From NCBI GenBank assembly GCA_030043155.1, contig JASHYE010000365.1:1-6038 (forward strand): a stretch of DNA of 6,038 nucleotides, written 5' to 3'. This DNA is from Candidatus Acidiferrales bacterium. Lineage in GTDB: Bacteria; Acidobacteriota; Terriglobia; Acidoferrales; UBA7541. The first letter of the stretch is position 1. Each line of letters opens with the position of its first letter. The translations under genes were made by a program, and so were the position numbers. Below the pieces are notes generated by a model. That model searched no databases. It was not told the DNA's origin and saw only the letters and a list, made by a program, of their open reading frames with translations. Positions 1 through 5,459 of the stretch are shown in pieces.

Positions 1-490
1 AGGGAAGGTTGCGGTAAAGTCCTTCCCGCCCCGGCAAGCCGTATCCCACCCAATGCTTAGATGCGGCATTGAAGCCAACGTACTTTGCTTTCAACCCAAC
101 CTTGTGGTCGCGGGCTTTGTCGAAAAGCACCGCCAGGTTCAAGGAGCGCGGCTTATAATCCTCGATTCGCTTCCAGAGAAAATCCTGCGGCACTCCCGTA
201 TGCAACATTGCATCCACCAGCAGAACGTCCCGTCCTTCCAACTGCGGCGGTGTCGAGAAGAAAAGCTCCGCGAATTTCGCCCCGCCCAACTCCACATCTC
301 GCATCTCCGTGCGCACAAAGTGACAAACGACGGGGCACGTAATCTGGCGCACCAAATCGGCCGAGAACAAAAAGGAATTCTCGAGAATCGCGACCACGTC
401 CAGGGTGCGGTCCCGGTAATCCCTGGAAATCGTCCGTCCCAGCTCACCAATTCGCGCCGCCAATTCCCTGCGGGAGTAGGCGACCGTCAC
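1..490 (-). CDS. hpt: Hypoxanthine phosphoribosyltransferase-like protein, C-terminus cut by window edge
   Basis: Reading from GTG at 490 gives 163 residues open to the window edge. Hpt proteins are about 175-180 residues, so only some 10-15 are missing. The family transfers phosphoribose from PRPP to hypoxanthine or guanine in cytosolic purine salvage. Family shape is clear: an N-terminal helix (SRRELAARIGELGRTISRDY), ILENSFLFSADLVRQI at 35-50 matching the LKGxxxFxADL segment, DVLLVDAMLHTG at 88-99 matching the PRPP loop VLIVEDIIDTG, VLFDK at 121-125, and YVGFNAASKHWVGYGL at 137-152 matching the xxGFxIPDxFVVGYG end. Key residues differ: the usual Lys-Gly after Leu is Glu-Asn, EDIIDTG is DAMLHTG, and no Ser-Tyr loop pair is seen. 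It begins 7 nt after the tilS stop, so it is probably co-transcribed with tilS. GTG is chosen because the homology starts there and no ATG occurs until mid-protein. The family is fairly secure; activity on hypoxanthine is uncertain. Confidence 0.8.
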   Translation of the reverse strand, partial: MTVAYSRRELAARIGELGRTISRDYRDRTLDVVAILENSFLFSADLVRQITCPVVCHFVRTEMRDVELGGAKFAELFFSTPPQLEGRDVLLVDAMLHTGVPQDFLWKRIEDYKPRSLNLAVLFDKARDHKVGLKAKYVGFNAASKHWVGYGLPGREGLYRNLP

Positions 491-497
491 GCGAGAA

Positions 498-1976
498 TCA
501 CCCGCCGTCCTCGAGAATCCATAGGCCAGTACGTGTCGCCTCGCTTGTTGAGAATTCTTCCGCGGGAGGCATTCGGTCTGCCCACGCGATCCGCCCTTCG
601 CTCGTTAAAACAGGCCACAGCGATCGCTGCGTCCCTGCGATTCGGCCCGCGATCAGCATCCGCGACAGCTTCCGCTTCTGCCGCCGCCCTGATGGAAGAT
701 ATGCGTCGCTCGGCTTCCAGCTTCGGAGGACCACCGGCGGGCGCAGGCGTTCCGCGTCCAGAATCACTCCCCCACGGTTAGTTTCGCGCTCCCGCATAGA
801 CCAGTCAATTACTTTCAAACGGAACCTCTTGCCAAGTTCCGCAACCGTAATCGTCGTGGATCCCCGTTTGGGCACGTCCACGGCATAAGCGTACGTTGTC
901 ATCGGCCAAGTCCGTGCCTTGCCTGTCCTTGCCGAACCAGCACCGCTGAAAACCAGGTGGTCAAATTCCTTGCGAACGCGTGCTCCACCCGGCAACTCTA
1001 TCTGGCTCCCGCTCAAGCCTGTTTGCGCGAGTCGAATCACCTGCTCCACGTGCTTTCGCGATAGTTCGCCTCGCTCTCTTGAAATGTCCGCGAATAATCT
1101 GCGAATGATGCGCTGCGTCAGCGCGCGGAACGGATTTTGTCCAATGGATTCGTCCGTATTGTGCACGCGCACACTTCCCATTGGCCAGAGAATGTCTCTA
1201 ACGAGGATACGATTTTCCCCTTCGGAGCGCTTCACGATGCAATTGCATCGCTCGTTCACCAACAGCTGCCAGAATCTTTCGTCGTCGCGTGCCAGCGCCG
1301 CCAGTCCGCCCAGCGTGTCCGCGATCGCTGGCGAAAAATTCCTCTCGATCTGCGGCAGCAACTGCTCGCGGACGCGCGCGCGCAGCCTTCGAGTATCTGT
1401 GTTGCTCGCATCTTCCCTCCATTCCTGACGAATGCTTGAGAGATAGTCGCGCAGGTCCTTCCGCCGCATTTCCAGCAACGGGCGAATAATACTGTCGCGC
1501 ACGGGATAAATTGCACCCAAGCCGGTAAGCCCCGTACCGCGAATCAATCGCGCCAGCACCGTCTCGGCCTGATCGTCGGCGGTATGTGCCGTTGCCACAC
1601 GCATTGCGTCGCCGCGGGCCACCAGGTTCGAGAAGAAAGCGTAACGCAGCCGCCGTGCCGCATCTTCCAGGTTCCAACTGTGCTGTTTCGCCGCCGCGGC
1701 GACATCTTCTCCGCCAGCGACGAACTCGATTCCTCTTTGGCGCGCGAGCGATTCGACGAACTTCTCATCCGCATCCGATTCTTTCCCGCGCAACTGATGA
1801 TTGAAATGCGCGACGCATAGGGTCACGCCCAAACTTTCGCGCAACTCCTCGAGCAGGCGCAGCAGCGCAACGGAATCCGCCCCTCCGGAGACGGCAACCG
1901 CAACGCGATCGCCTGCACGGAGCATTCCATCGCGCTTAATCGTGTTTTTCAGTAACGTAACGAGCCGCAAGCTCAT
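498..1976 (-). CDS. tilS: tRNA(Ile)-lysidine synthetase TilS
   Basis: 492 residues. TilS uses ATP to join lysine to C34 of the CAU anticodon of tRNA(Ile2), so that it reads AUA and is charged with isoleucine; it is cytosolic and normally essential. The PP-loop SGGADS lies at 30-35 after VAVAVS. HFNHQLRGKESDADE (57-71) and ATAHTADDQAETVLARLIRGTGLTGL (128-153) are the conserved N-type ATP pyrophosphatase segments. EDASNTDTRRLRARVR (188-203) matches the usual D-x-S-N-x-D-x(n)-RNxIR block, with the Asn after Arg replaced by Ala. The C-terminal TilS domain is at about 415-485 (VLRSWKPSDAYLPSGRRQKRKLSRMLI, then WPVL and AEEFSTSEAT). The length suits the long, multi-domain form. ATG at 1976 leaves a normal 29-residue lead to the PP-loop. 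No Shine-Dalgarno is visible before it; a promoter-like element ends 12 nt upstream. Met17 is a less likely start. hpt follows after 7 nt. Confidence 0.96.
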   Translation of the reverse strand: MSLRLVTLLKNTIKRDGMLRAGDRVAVAVSGGADSVALLRLLEELRESLGVTLCVAHFNHQLRGKESDADEKFVESLARQRGIEFVAGGEDVAAAAKQHSWNLEDAARRLRYAFFSNLVARGDAMRVATAHTADDQAETVLARLIRGTGLTGLGAIYPVRDSIIRPLLEMRRKDLRDYLSSIRQEWREDASNTDTRRLRARVREQLLPQIERNFSPAIADTLGGLAALARDDERFWQLLVNERCNCIVKRSEGENRILVRDILWPMGSVRVHNTDESIGQNPFRALTQRIIRRLFADISRERGELSRKHVEQVIRLAQTGLSGSQIELPGGARVRKEFDHLVFSGAGSARTGKARTWPMTTYAYAVDVPKRGSTTITVAELGKRFRLKVIDWSMRERETNRGGVILDAERLRPPVVLRSWKPSDAYLPSGRRQKRKLSRMLIAGRIAGTQRSLWPVLTSEGRIAWADRMPPAEEFSTSEATRTGLWILEDGG

Positions 1977-1988
1977 AGCAAGAGGACA

Positions 1989-2013
1989 ATTCTACAACGG
2001 TGGATTCTGTCAG
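1989..2013 (-). promoter_or_regulatory. Promoter-like element of tilS
   Basis: On the minus strand CTGACA (2013-2008) and TAGAAT (1994-1989) are separated by 13 nt, and preceded by TTTCCCCC overlapping the first box. It lies in the 56-nt gap between the stop of the upstream gene and the tilS ATG. The 13-nt spacer is shorter than the usual 16-18 of sigma-70 promoters, but the same layout occurs before the repeat-protein gene at 3578-3602. The -10-like box is 12 nt from the ATG, so transcription would start within about 5 nt of the start codon. Confidence 0.4.
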
Positions 2014-2032
2014 GGGGAAACAGGTTTGCGAA

Positions 2033-2440
2033 TTACCGCTCAGACATTTGTTGCGCAAGCAGCGCCCGGCTATACGCGATTCGCCGATCCAGAGCCACCG
2101 CGGCGAAATACGTGCAACTCACACGCTCCGCTTCAGCCCACTGCCAAATGCCCGGCGCGAATGACCGCGCGATCGAGCCGAGCCAGCCCATCATGCGGTA
2201 GTAAACGCGCACCACCGTCAGATCGCCCCGATCATCACTCTTTTGCGGGCAGAGCCGCACCAGTTGCACCAACTGCCCAAACTGTTCGCTGCGAATCTTT
2301 TCACCCTCGATGCCGGCGACTTCGCGAACCTGTTCAGAGAGCTCCGATTTTCGATAGGCGGCGATCACCGAGCGCGCGTAGGACACAAAGAATTGCAGCA
2401 GCGCCGCAATGGAAATCACGCAGATGAGTGCAGCAATCAT
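2033..2440 (-). CDS. Small protein with one N-terminal membrane helix, unknown function
   Basis: 135 residues from ATG at 2440. Residues 2-23 (IAALICVISIAALLQFFVSYAR) form one hydrophobic segment, likely a membrane anchor. The rest is soluble, with an Arg/Glu-rich helical stretch (24-65) and a second part rich in aromatics (VRVYYRMMGWLGSIARSFAPGIWQWAEAERVSCTYFAAVALDRR, about 77-120). The ATG overlaps the stop of the seven-helix gene upstream as ATGA, and no Shine-Dalgarno is seen, so translation is probably coupled. The frame stays open upstream to 2584, giving 183 residues, but that extension lies inside the neighbouring gene and is low-complexity Gly/Ala/Arg, so it is not taken. I do not recognise the family. 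The overlap suggests that it works with the seven-helix protein; this is an inference. Confidence 0.78.
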   Translation of the reverse strand: MIAALICVISIAALLQFFVSYARSVIAAYRKSELSEQVREVAGIEGEKIRSEQFGQLVQLVRLCPQKSDDRGDLTVVRVYYRMMGWLGSIARSFAPGIWQWAEAERVSCTYFAAVALDRRIAYSRALLAQQMSER

Positions 2441-3174
2441 GAGTGTTGATGCGCGGCCTGTCGCTGTGCCGCTGCCGCGCGCGCCGAGACTCGCGCCGTC
2501 TCCAGTCGCGCGTCTTCCGGAACTCGCGTAAACGTATAAGCCCACGCCAGTGGCAGGAACGTCGCGGCGATGGGCGGAACCCATTTCAGGAAGCTCGGTT
2601 CCAACTGCGGGAAAAGATTCCGCAGTGCGTAGCCGGCAGCGTCTGAGCTAAAGAAAATTCCCAGCGCCAGAATCAATTGGATCAGGCGCGTTCTCGTTTC
2701 GCGCAAAGTGATTACCGCACCCCATAGCAAGTAAGTCAGCACCACACCTACGAAATAGAGATTCTGGCTCATCTCGACCACGAAAGGCGTGGTGAGATGA
2801 TGGACGGGCATTCGCCGCACGACCAAATAAGAGACCAATGCCGTGGCAGAAAGTAGGAACACTGTTCCCCAGCGAACATATTTCCCAACGCCCATTTGCT
2901 GAAACACTTGATAATAGAAACTCATGATTACAAAGAAGAGGGTGATGGTCAGCAGCGTATCCGTGTAGTAATAGACGTAACCATATAATTGTGAATGCAC
3001 GCCGAACTTGAAGAGAACAATGTCCTGCGCGACGGTAACCACAACAGCCGCAAACATGTTAACGATGAGTGCAAGGTAGGAGAATCGTGCCTTGGAGGAG
3101 AGCAGACGAACCACCACGTAGGCCTCGGCAAGGAGGCTTAGTAGAACGAAAACGTAATCAAACAGACCAAGCAT
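2437..3174 (-). CDS. Seven-helix integral membrane protein, unknown function
   Basis: 245 residues from ATG at 3174. I count seven hydrophobic segments, near residues 4-23, 33-55, 69-91, 101-120, 138-157, 164-184 and 195-215, followed by a polar, Ala/Arg/Gln-rich tail (216-245) that is probably cytoplasmic. There is no enzyme motif and no attached kinase, cyclase or methyl-accepting domain. The layout resembles the free-standing 7TM sensory regions found in front of bacterial histidine kinases, but I cannot claim homology. A weak AGAGAG (3189-3184) sits 9 nt before the ATG. The TGA stop overlaps the next ATG (ATGA), so the downstream 135-residue membrane protein is probably made alongside it. 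The repeat-protein gene ends 113 nt upstream on the same strand and could share the transcript. Confidence is high that it is a real gene; its role is unknown. Confidence 0.85.
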   Translation of the reverse strand: MLGLFDYVFVLLSLLAEAYVVVRLLSSKARFSYLALIVNMFAAVVVTVAQDIVLFKFGVHSQLYGYVYYYTDTLLTITLFFVIMSFYYQVFQQMGVGKYVRWGTVFLLSATALVSYLVVRRMPVHHLTTPFVVEMSQNLYFVGVVLTYLLWGAVITLRETRTRLIQLILALGIFFSSDAAGYALRNLFPQLEPSFLKWVPPIAATFLPLAWAYTFTRVPEDARLETARVSARAAAAQRQAAHQHS

Positions 3175-3242
3175 TCGATCTTACTCTCTGAGGCTTGGCC
3201 GATGATACGCGCTTTTTCGCCGGATTACCAGACGGTGGGTTT

Positions 3243-3287
3243 TCACTCCCCGTCCAGCATCACAGGGACCGGATTGCCCGCTGCCGC
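3243..3287 (-). other. Decayed fourth repeat unit downstream of the repeat-protein stop codon
   Basis: In frame after the TAG at 3290-3288 the reading continues AAAGNPVPVMLDGE and then meets TGA (3245-3243). GNPVP is the repeat core, and 16 bases here (3265-3280) are identical to the first unit of the array (3313-3328). Relative to KLMANTGNP in the intact units, one codon has been lost and the Leu position is now a stop. This looks like the remains of a longer C-terminus; translation by readthrough is possible but unproven. Confidence 0.6.
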
Positions 3288-3542
3288 CTACTTCGGCTGA
3301 TCGGGCAGTATGGGGACCGGATTGCCCGTGTTCGCCATCAACTTCGGCTGATCGGGCAGTATCGGCACCGGATTGCCCGTATTCGCCATCAACTTCGGCT
3401 GATCGGGCAGTATTGGCACCGGATTGCCCGTGTTCACCGCCACGACTGGCGACGCCACCTGATTGGCCGCCAAGTTGCGAAGGCCGAACGCGCTTACCAG
3501 CACCATCAACACTAAGACCACCAACATCAACCACTTGTTCAT
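3288..3542 (-). CDS. Small exported or membrane-anchored protein with 17-residue tandem repeats
   Basis: 84 residues from ATG at 3542. The N-terminus MNKW followed by a Leu/Val-rich core (about 5-20) and then FGLRNLAANQ looks like a signal peptide or an uncleaved anchor. A short linker (ASPVVAV) leads into three units of NTGNPVPILPDQPKLMA at 37-53, 54-70 and 71-84, the last cut after Lys by TAG. The units are Pro/Asn-rich and have no Cys, so an extended extracytoplasmic tail is likely. A strong GGGGGA ribosome binding site sits 5 nt before the ATG and a promoter-like element about 35 nt further upstream, which favours this frame. Because each unit is 51 bp (17 codons), other frames and the opposite strand also stay open, but only this one has a start with these signals and a membrane-targeting N-terminus. 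The seven-helix gene lies 113 nt downstream. I do not know its function. Confidence 0.7.
   Translation of the reverse strand: MNKWLMLVVLVLMVLVSAFGLRNLAANQVASPVVAVNTGNPVPILPDQPKLMANTGNPVPILPDQPKLMANTGNPVPILPDQPK
3291..3443. repeat. Three tandem 51-bp units inside the small repeat-protein gene
   Basis: Units span 3291-3341, 3342-3392 and 3393-3443. On the plus strand each begins CTTCGGCTGATCGGGCAGTA and carries ACCGGATTGCCCGT. The first two differ at only a few positions; the third diverges in its last 10 or so bases, where it meets the unique part of the gene. A partial fourth copy lies at 3265-3280. The 51-bp period keeps the reading frame, so the near-identity fits recent duplication by slippage or recombination inside a coding region. 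Confidence 0.9.
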
Positions 3543-3547
3543 GAGAA

Positions 3548-3553
3548 TCCCCC
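3548..3553 (-). promoter_or_regulatory. Ribosome binding site of the repeat-protein gene
   Basis: GGGGGA on the minus strand, 5 nt before the ATG at 3542. It is the clearest Shine-Dalgarno-like site in the window and fixes the start of the small repeat protein. Confidence 0.55.
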
Positions 3554-3577
3554 GAGTCTGGACTTACAACTCGGCGG

Positions 3578-3602
3578 ATTCTATGTGGTCTCGTGTTGTC
3601 AA
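3578..3602 (-). promoter_or_regulatory. Promoter-like element of the repeat-protein gene
   Basis: TTGACA (3602-3597, a perfect -35 consensus) and TAGAAT (3583-3578) are 13 nt apart on the minus strand, with TTTCCCCC directly upstream. The -10-like box is 35 nt from the ATG, giving a leader of about 30 nt that contains the GGGGGA site. The spacer is short for sigma-70, but the same arrangement stands before tilS. A perfect inverted repeat lies 8 nt upstream of the -35 box. Confidence 0.45.
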
Positions 3603-3610
3603 GGGGGAAA

Positions 3611-3633
3611 TGTTTAGGATGTGTGCCTAAACA
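3611..3633. promoter_or_regulatory. Perfect 8-bp inverted repeat, operator-like
   Basis: TGTTTAGG, a 7-nt spacer ATGTGTG, then CCTAAACA, an exact inverted repeat of 23 bp in total. It sits 8 nt upstream of the TTGACA box of the leftward promoter, in non-coding DNA between divergent genes. The size and two-fold symmetry are typical of a dimeric regulator site, and a position just upstream of -35 suits an activator. No T-run follows on either strand, so it is not a terminator. Confidence 0.45.
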
Positions 3634-3896
3634 GTACACCCCTCCGTCCCTGGATTTGACCAGAGCCTCGATTCAGTTGTCCCCGTCACGGTAGCGGCTG
3701 AGCTCGGCACTGTCAACGGTACCTTGGTACCGCTGAGTATAGGTCAGCACAGGTCACGACCTCGTCTGGAGATCGAAATCCGCGTAGAGTTCGGCCTGCT
3801 GTGACGCTTCCGAATCAAGATTCGCGTATCATCCACATACTTGCTTGCGACTCGAGCGGCGCAATTGCAATAATGTGTCTTCCTATGGCGATGCCG
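3634..3896. other. Rightward half of the divergent intergenic region (non-coding, small symmetric motifs)
   Basis: No convincing gene. It holds CGGTACCTTGGTACCG at 3717-3732 (7-bp arms, 2-nt centre) and two adjacent decamers AGGTCAGCAC and AGGTCACGAC at 3741-3760, the second forming AGGTC-AC-GACCT with the bases that follow. From 3801 the frame of the ThyX-like gene is open with a GTG start, but this part does not resemble the family. A weak TTGCGA (3845-3850), 17 nt, CAATAA (3868-3873) pair could be the promoter of the rightward genes and would put the start point just before the ATG at 3897. Confidence 0.4.
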
Positions 3897-5459
3897 ATGT
3901 CTGCTTTTCCGGCTGATTCTGTAGAAACCGCCGCTCCGCGTGTCACTCTGCGAAATGCGTTCGCGCATCCCTACGACTCCGCCATTGCCGCGGCGCGCAC
4001 TTGCTATGCTCCGCGGTTGATTCAGCCGGAGGAAGTCACCGAAAAGCAGCGCACCAATATTGGCGCCGCTACCTTTTACAGCGGACATCACACCGTTTAC
4101 CAGCACGCGCATTTCGAATTCGGGCTTGAAAACGTAAGCCGGCAATTTGTGTGGTCCTTCCTCCATGCCCATCCTTTTTATAACTCCGAACAGCAAAGCC
4201 AGCGCTATGTCCGCCTGGATCGCCCGCAGGCGTATGTCCCGCCCGGGGATCTCCGTTTTCGCGCTGCCGAACGCGAGCTTTATGAGCGCGCCGTCGCACG
4301 AGCTTGGTCGCATTATCGTGAACTCGCTCGCATTCTCGAACCCGAGGCCGCTCGCATTCTCGGCGATATTTGGCACATCGGTCCGATGTCGCATCCGCGC
4401 CGCCTCGAAAAAATCAAAGCGGCCGCGGTAAAGCGCTCCATCGAAGTGGCTCGCTATGTCCTTCCCGTCGCTGCGTTCACCACGATGGTCCACACTATCT
4501 CCGGAATCGTCCTCCACCGTTTGTGGCGATTGCAAGCCGCCTGCGACACTCCCGCAGAGTCGCGCGCGATCATCTCCGAAATGGTCGAACGTGCTCGCGG
4601 AATCGATCCGCAGTTTTTCGACCGATTTCAGACCGAGCCGATGGACGATTTGCCAGAGTGGTCCGCGGCCGCGCCTGTCTCTTCGGGAGAATCCTTCGCG
4701 GCGGAATTTGACGCTCAGCTTGCGGGGCGCACTTCAAAACTTGTCGATTATTCGCCGAATGCTCTCAAGATTGCCGCGTCGTCCTATCGGGCGGTGCTTG
4801 GGCTTACGGAAGAGCATTGCTCGGACTCCGAAGCGATTGATCGCCTGCTGAACCCCTCGCGCAATCCTTATCGTCGCGAGCTCATCAATATCGGCGTACA
4901 CGCTCCCATCATGCGCGCCCTGCAACACGCGAATTTCACGTTTGCCAAAAAAATCAGCCACACGGCCGATAGCCAGGATCAGCGCCATCGTATGATTCCC
5001 GGTTCGCGCCCCCTGCTCACGCTAGCGGACACACGCTCGCCCGACTACATCGCGCCTATGCTCATCCGTGAAAATCCGCAGGCTCATGAAATTTACGAGC
5101 AGGCAATGACGGAAGCGTGGGCCGCGAAAAACGAATTGCTCGACCGCGGCGTCTCCGCTGAAATTGCTCTCTATCTTCTGCCCAACGCCAAAGCCATTCG
5201 ACTGGTTGAAACCGGCTCTCTGCTGCATCTGCTTCACAAATGGACCATGCGCACCTGCTTCAACGCCCAGGAAGAAATCTACCAGGCCTCCATGGAGGAA
5301 ATTGATCAGGTGCGCGCCGTTTTTCCTCAGCTCGCTCCTTACATTGGCCCACCCTGCTTTCTCCGGGCTCACATCACCACACCGATCTGCACCGAAGGCT
5401 CGCACTTCTGCGGCGTGAAAGTCTGGCAGGATTTTCCGAATATCCAGCGCCGCATATGA
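3897..5459 (+). CDS. Double-domain ThyX-like (flavin-dependent thymidylate synthase family) protein
   Basis: 520 residues from ATG at 3897; GTG at 3801 (552 residues) and ATGs at 3873, 3885 and 3891 are alternatives. 3897 is preferred because recognisable sequence (VTLRNAFAHPYDSAIAAARTCYA) begins 15 residues later; no start has a clear ribosome binding site. ThyX methylates dUMP to dTMP using FAD, NADPH and methylene-tetrahydrofolate, normally as tetramers of one-domain chains of about 220-250 residues. Here two ThyX-like halves are fused. The first (about 15-250) has SRQFVWSFLHAHPFYNSEQQSQRYV at 81-105 and LHRLWRLQAACDTPAESRAI at 206-225. The second (about 283-480) has KKISHTADSQDQRHRM at 351-366 and LLHLLHKWTMRTCFNAQEEI at 442-461, like the LRxxxxAQxEIR end of ThyX. 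The RHR(x)7S motif reads AHP(x)7S in the first half and KKI(x)7D in the second. A Cys-containing tail follows. Family membership is strong; thymidylate synthesis is not assured, so no symbol is given. Its stop overlaps the next start. Confidence 0.85.
   Translation: MSAFPADSVETAAPRVTLRNAFAHPYDSAIAAARTCYAPRLIQPEEVTEKQRTNIGAATFYSGHHTVYQHAHFEFGLENVSRQFVWSFLHAHPFYNSEQQSQRYVRLDRPQAYVPPGDLRFRAAERELYERAVARAWSHYRELARILEPEAARILGDIWHIGPMSHPRRLEKIKAAAVKRSIEVARYVLPVAAFTTMVHTISGIVLHRLWRLQAACDTPAESRAIISEMVERARGIDPQFFDRFQTEPMDDLPEWSAAAPVSSGESFAAEFDAQLAGRTSKLVDYSPNALKIAASSYRAVLGLTEEHCSDSEAIDRLLNPSRNPYRRELINIGVHAPIMRALQHANFTFAKKISHTADSQDQRHRMIPGSRPLLTLADTRSPDYIAPMLIRENPQAHEIYEQAMTEAWAAKNELLDRGVSAEIALYLLPNAKAIRLVETGSLLHLLHKWTMRTCFNAQEEIYQASMEEIDQVRAVFPQLAPYIGPPCFLRAHITTPICTEGSHFCGVKVWQDFPNIQRRI

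Noticed and set aside
53..781. 242-codon plus-strand frame across hpt and the end of tilS
   Set aside because: It is antisense to two recognised proteins, has Arg/Ser/Pro-rich low-complexity sequence and resembles no family.
919..1428. 169-codon plus-strand frame inside tilS
   Set aside because: Antisense shadow of a clear TilS coding region; its composition is that of a GC-rich reverse frame.
2033..2584. 183-residue version of the small membrane protein
   Set aside because: The extra 48 residues lie within the upstream seven-helix gene and are Gly/Ala/Arg filler; the ATG at 2440 gives a membrane helix at once and an ATGA junction.
3231..3254. Hairpin GACGG...CCGTC as a terminator after the repeat-protein gene
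   Set aside because: Only a 5-bp clean stem, a large loop and no T-run afterwards on the minus strand; too weak to call.
3291..3443. Tandem units as a CRISPR array
   Set aside because: The units are directly adjacent, with no unique spacers, and encode a protein repeat in frame.
3181..3639. 152-codon minus frame and 106-codon plus frame through the 51-bp repeats
   Set aside because: A 51-bp period keeps all frames open once one is open. These frames lack the ribosome binding site and signal-like N-terminus that mark the 84-residue frame.
3744..4535. 263-codon minus-strand frame
   Set aside because: Antisense to the first half of the ThyX-like protein, with no recognisable motif.
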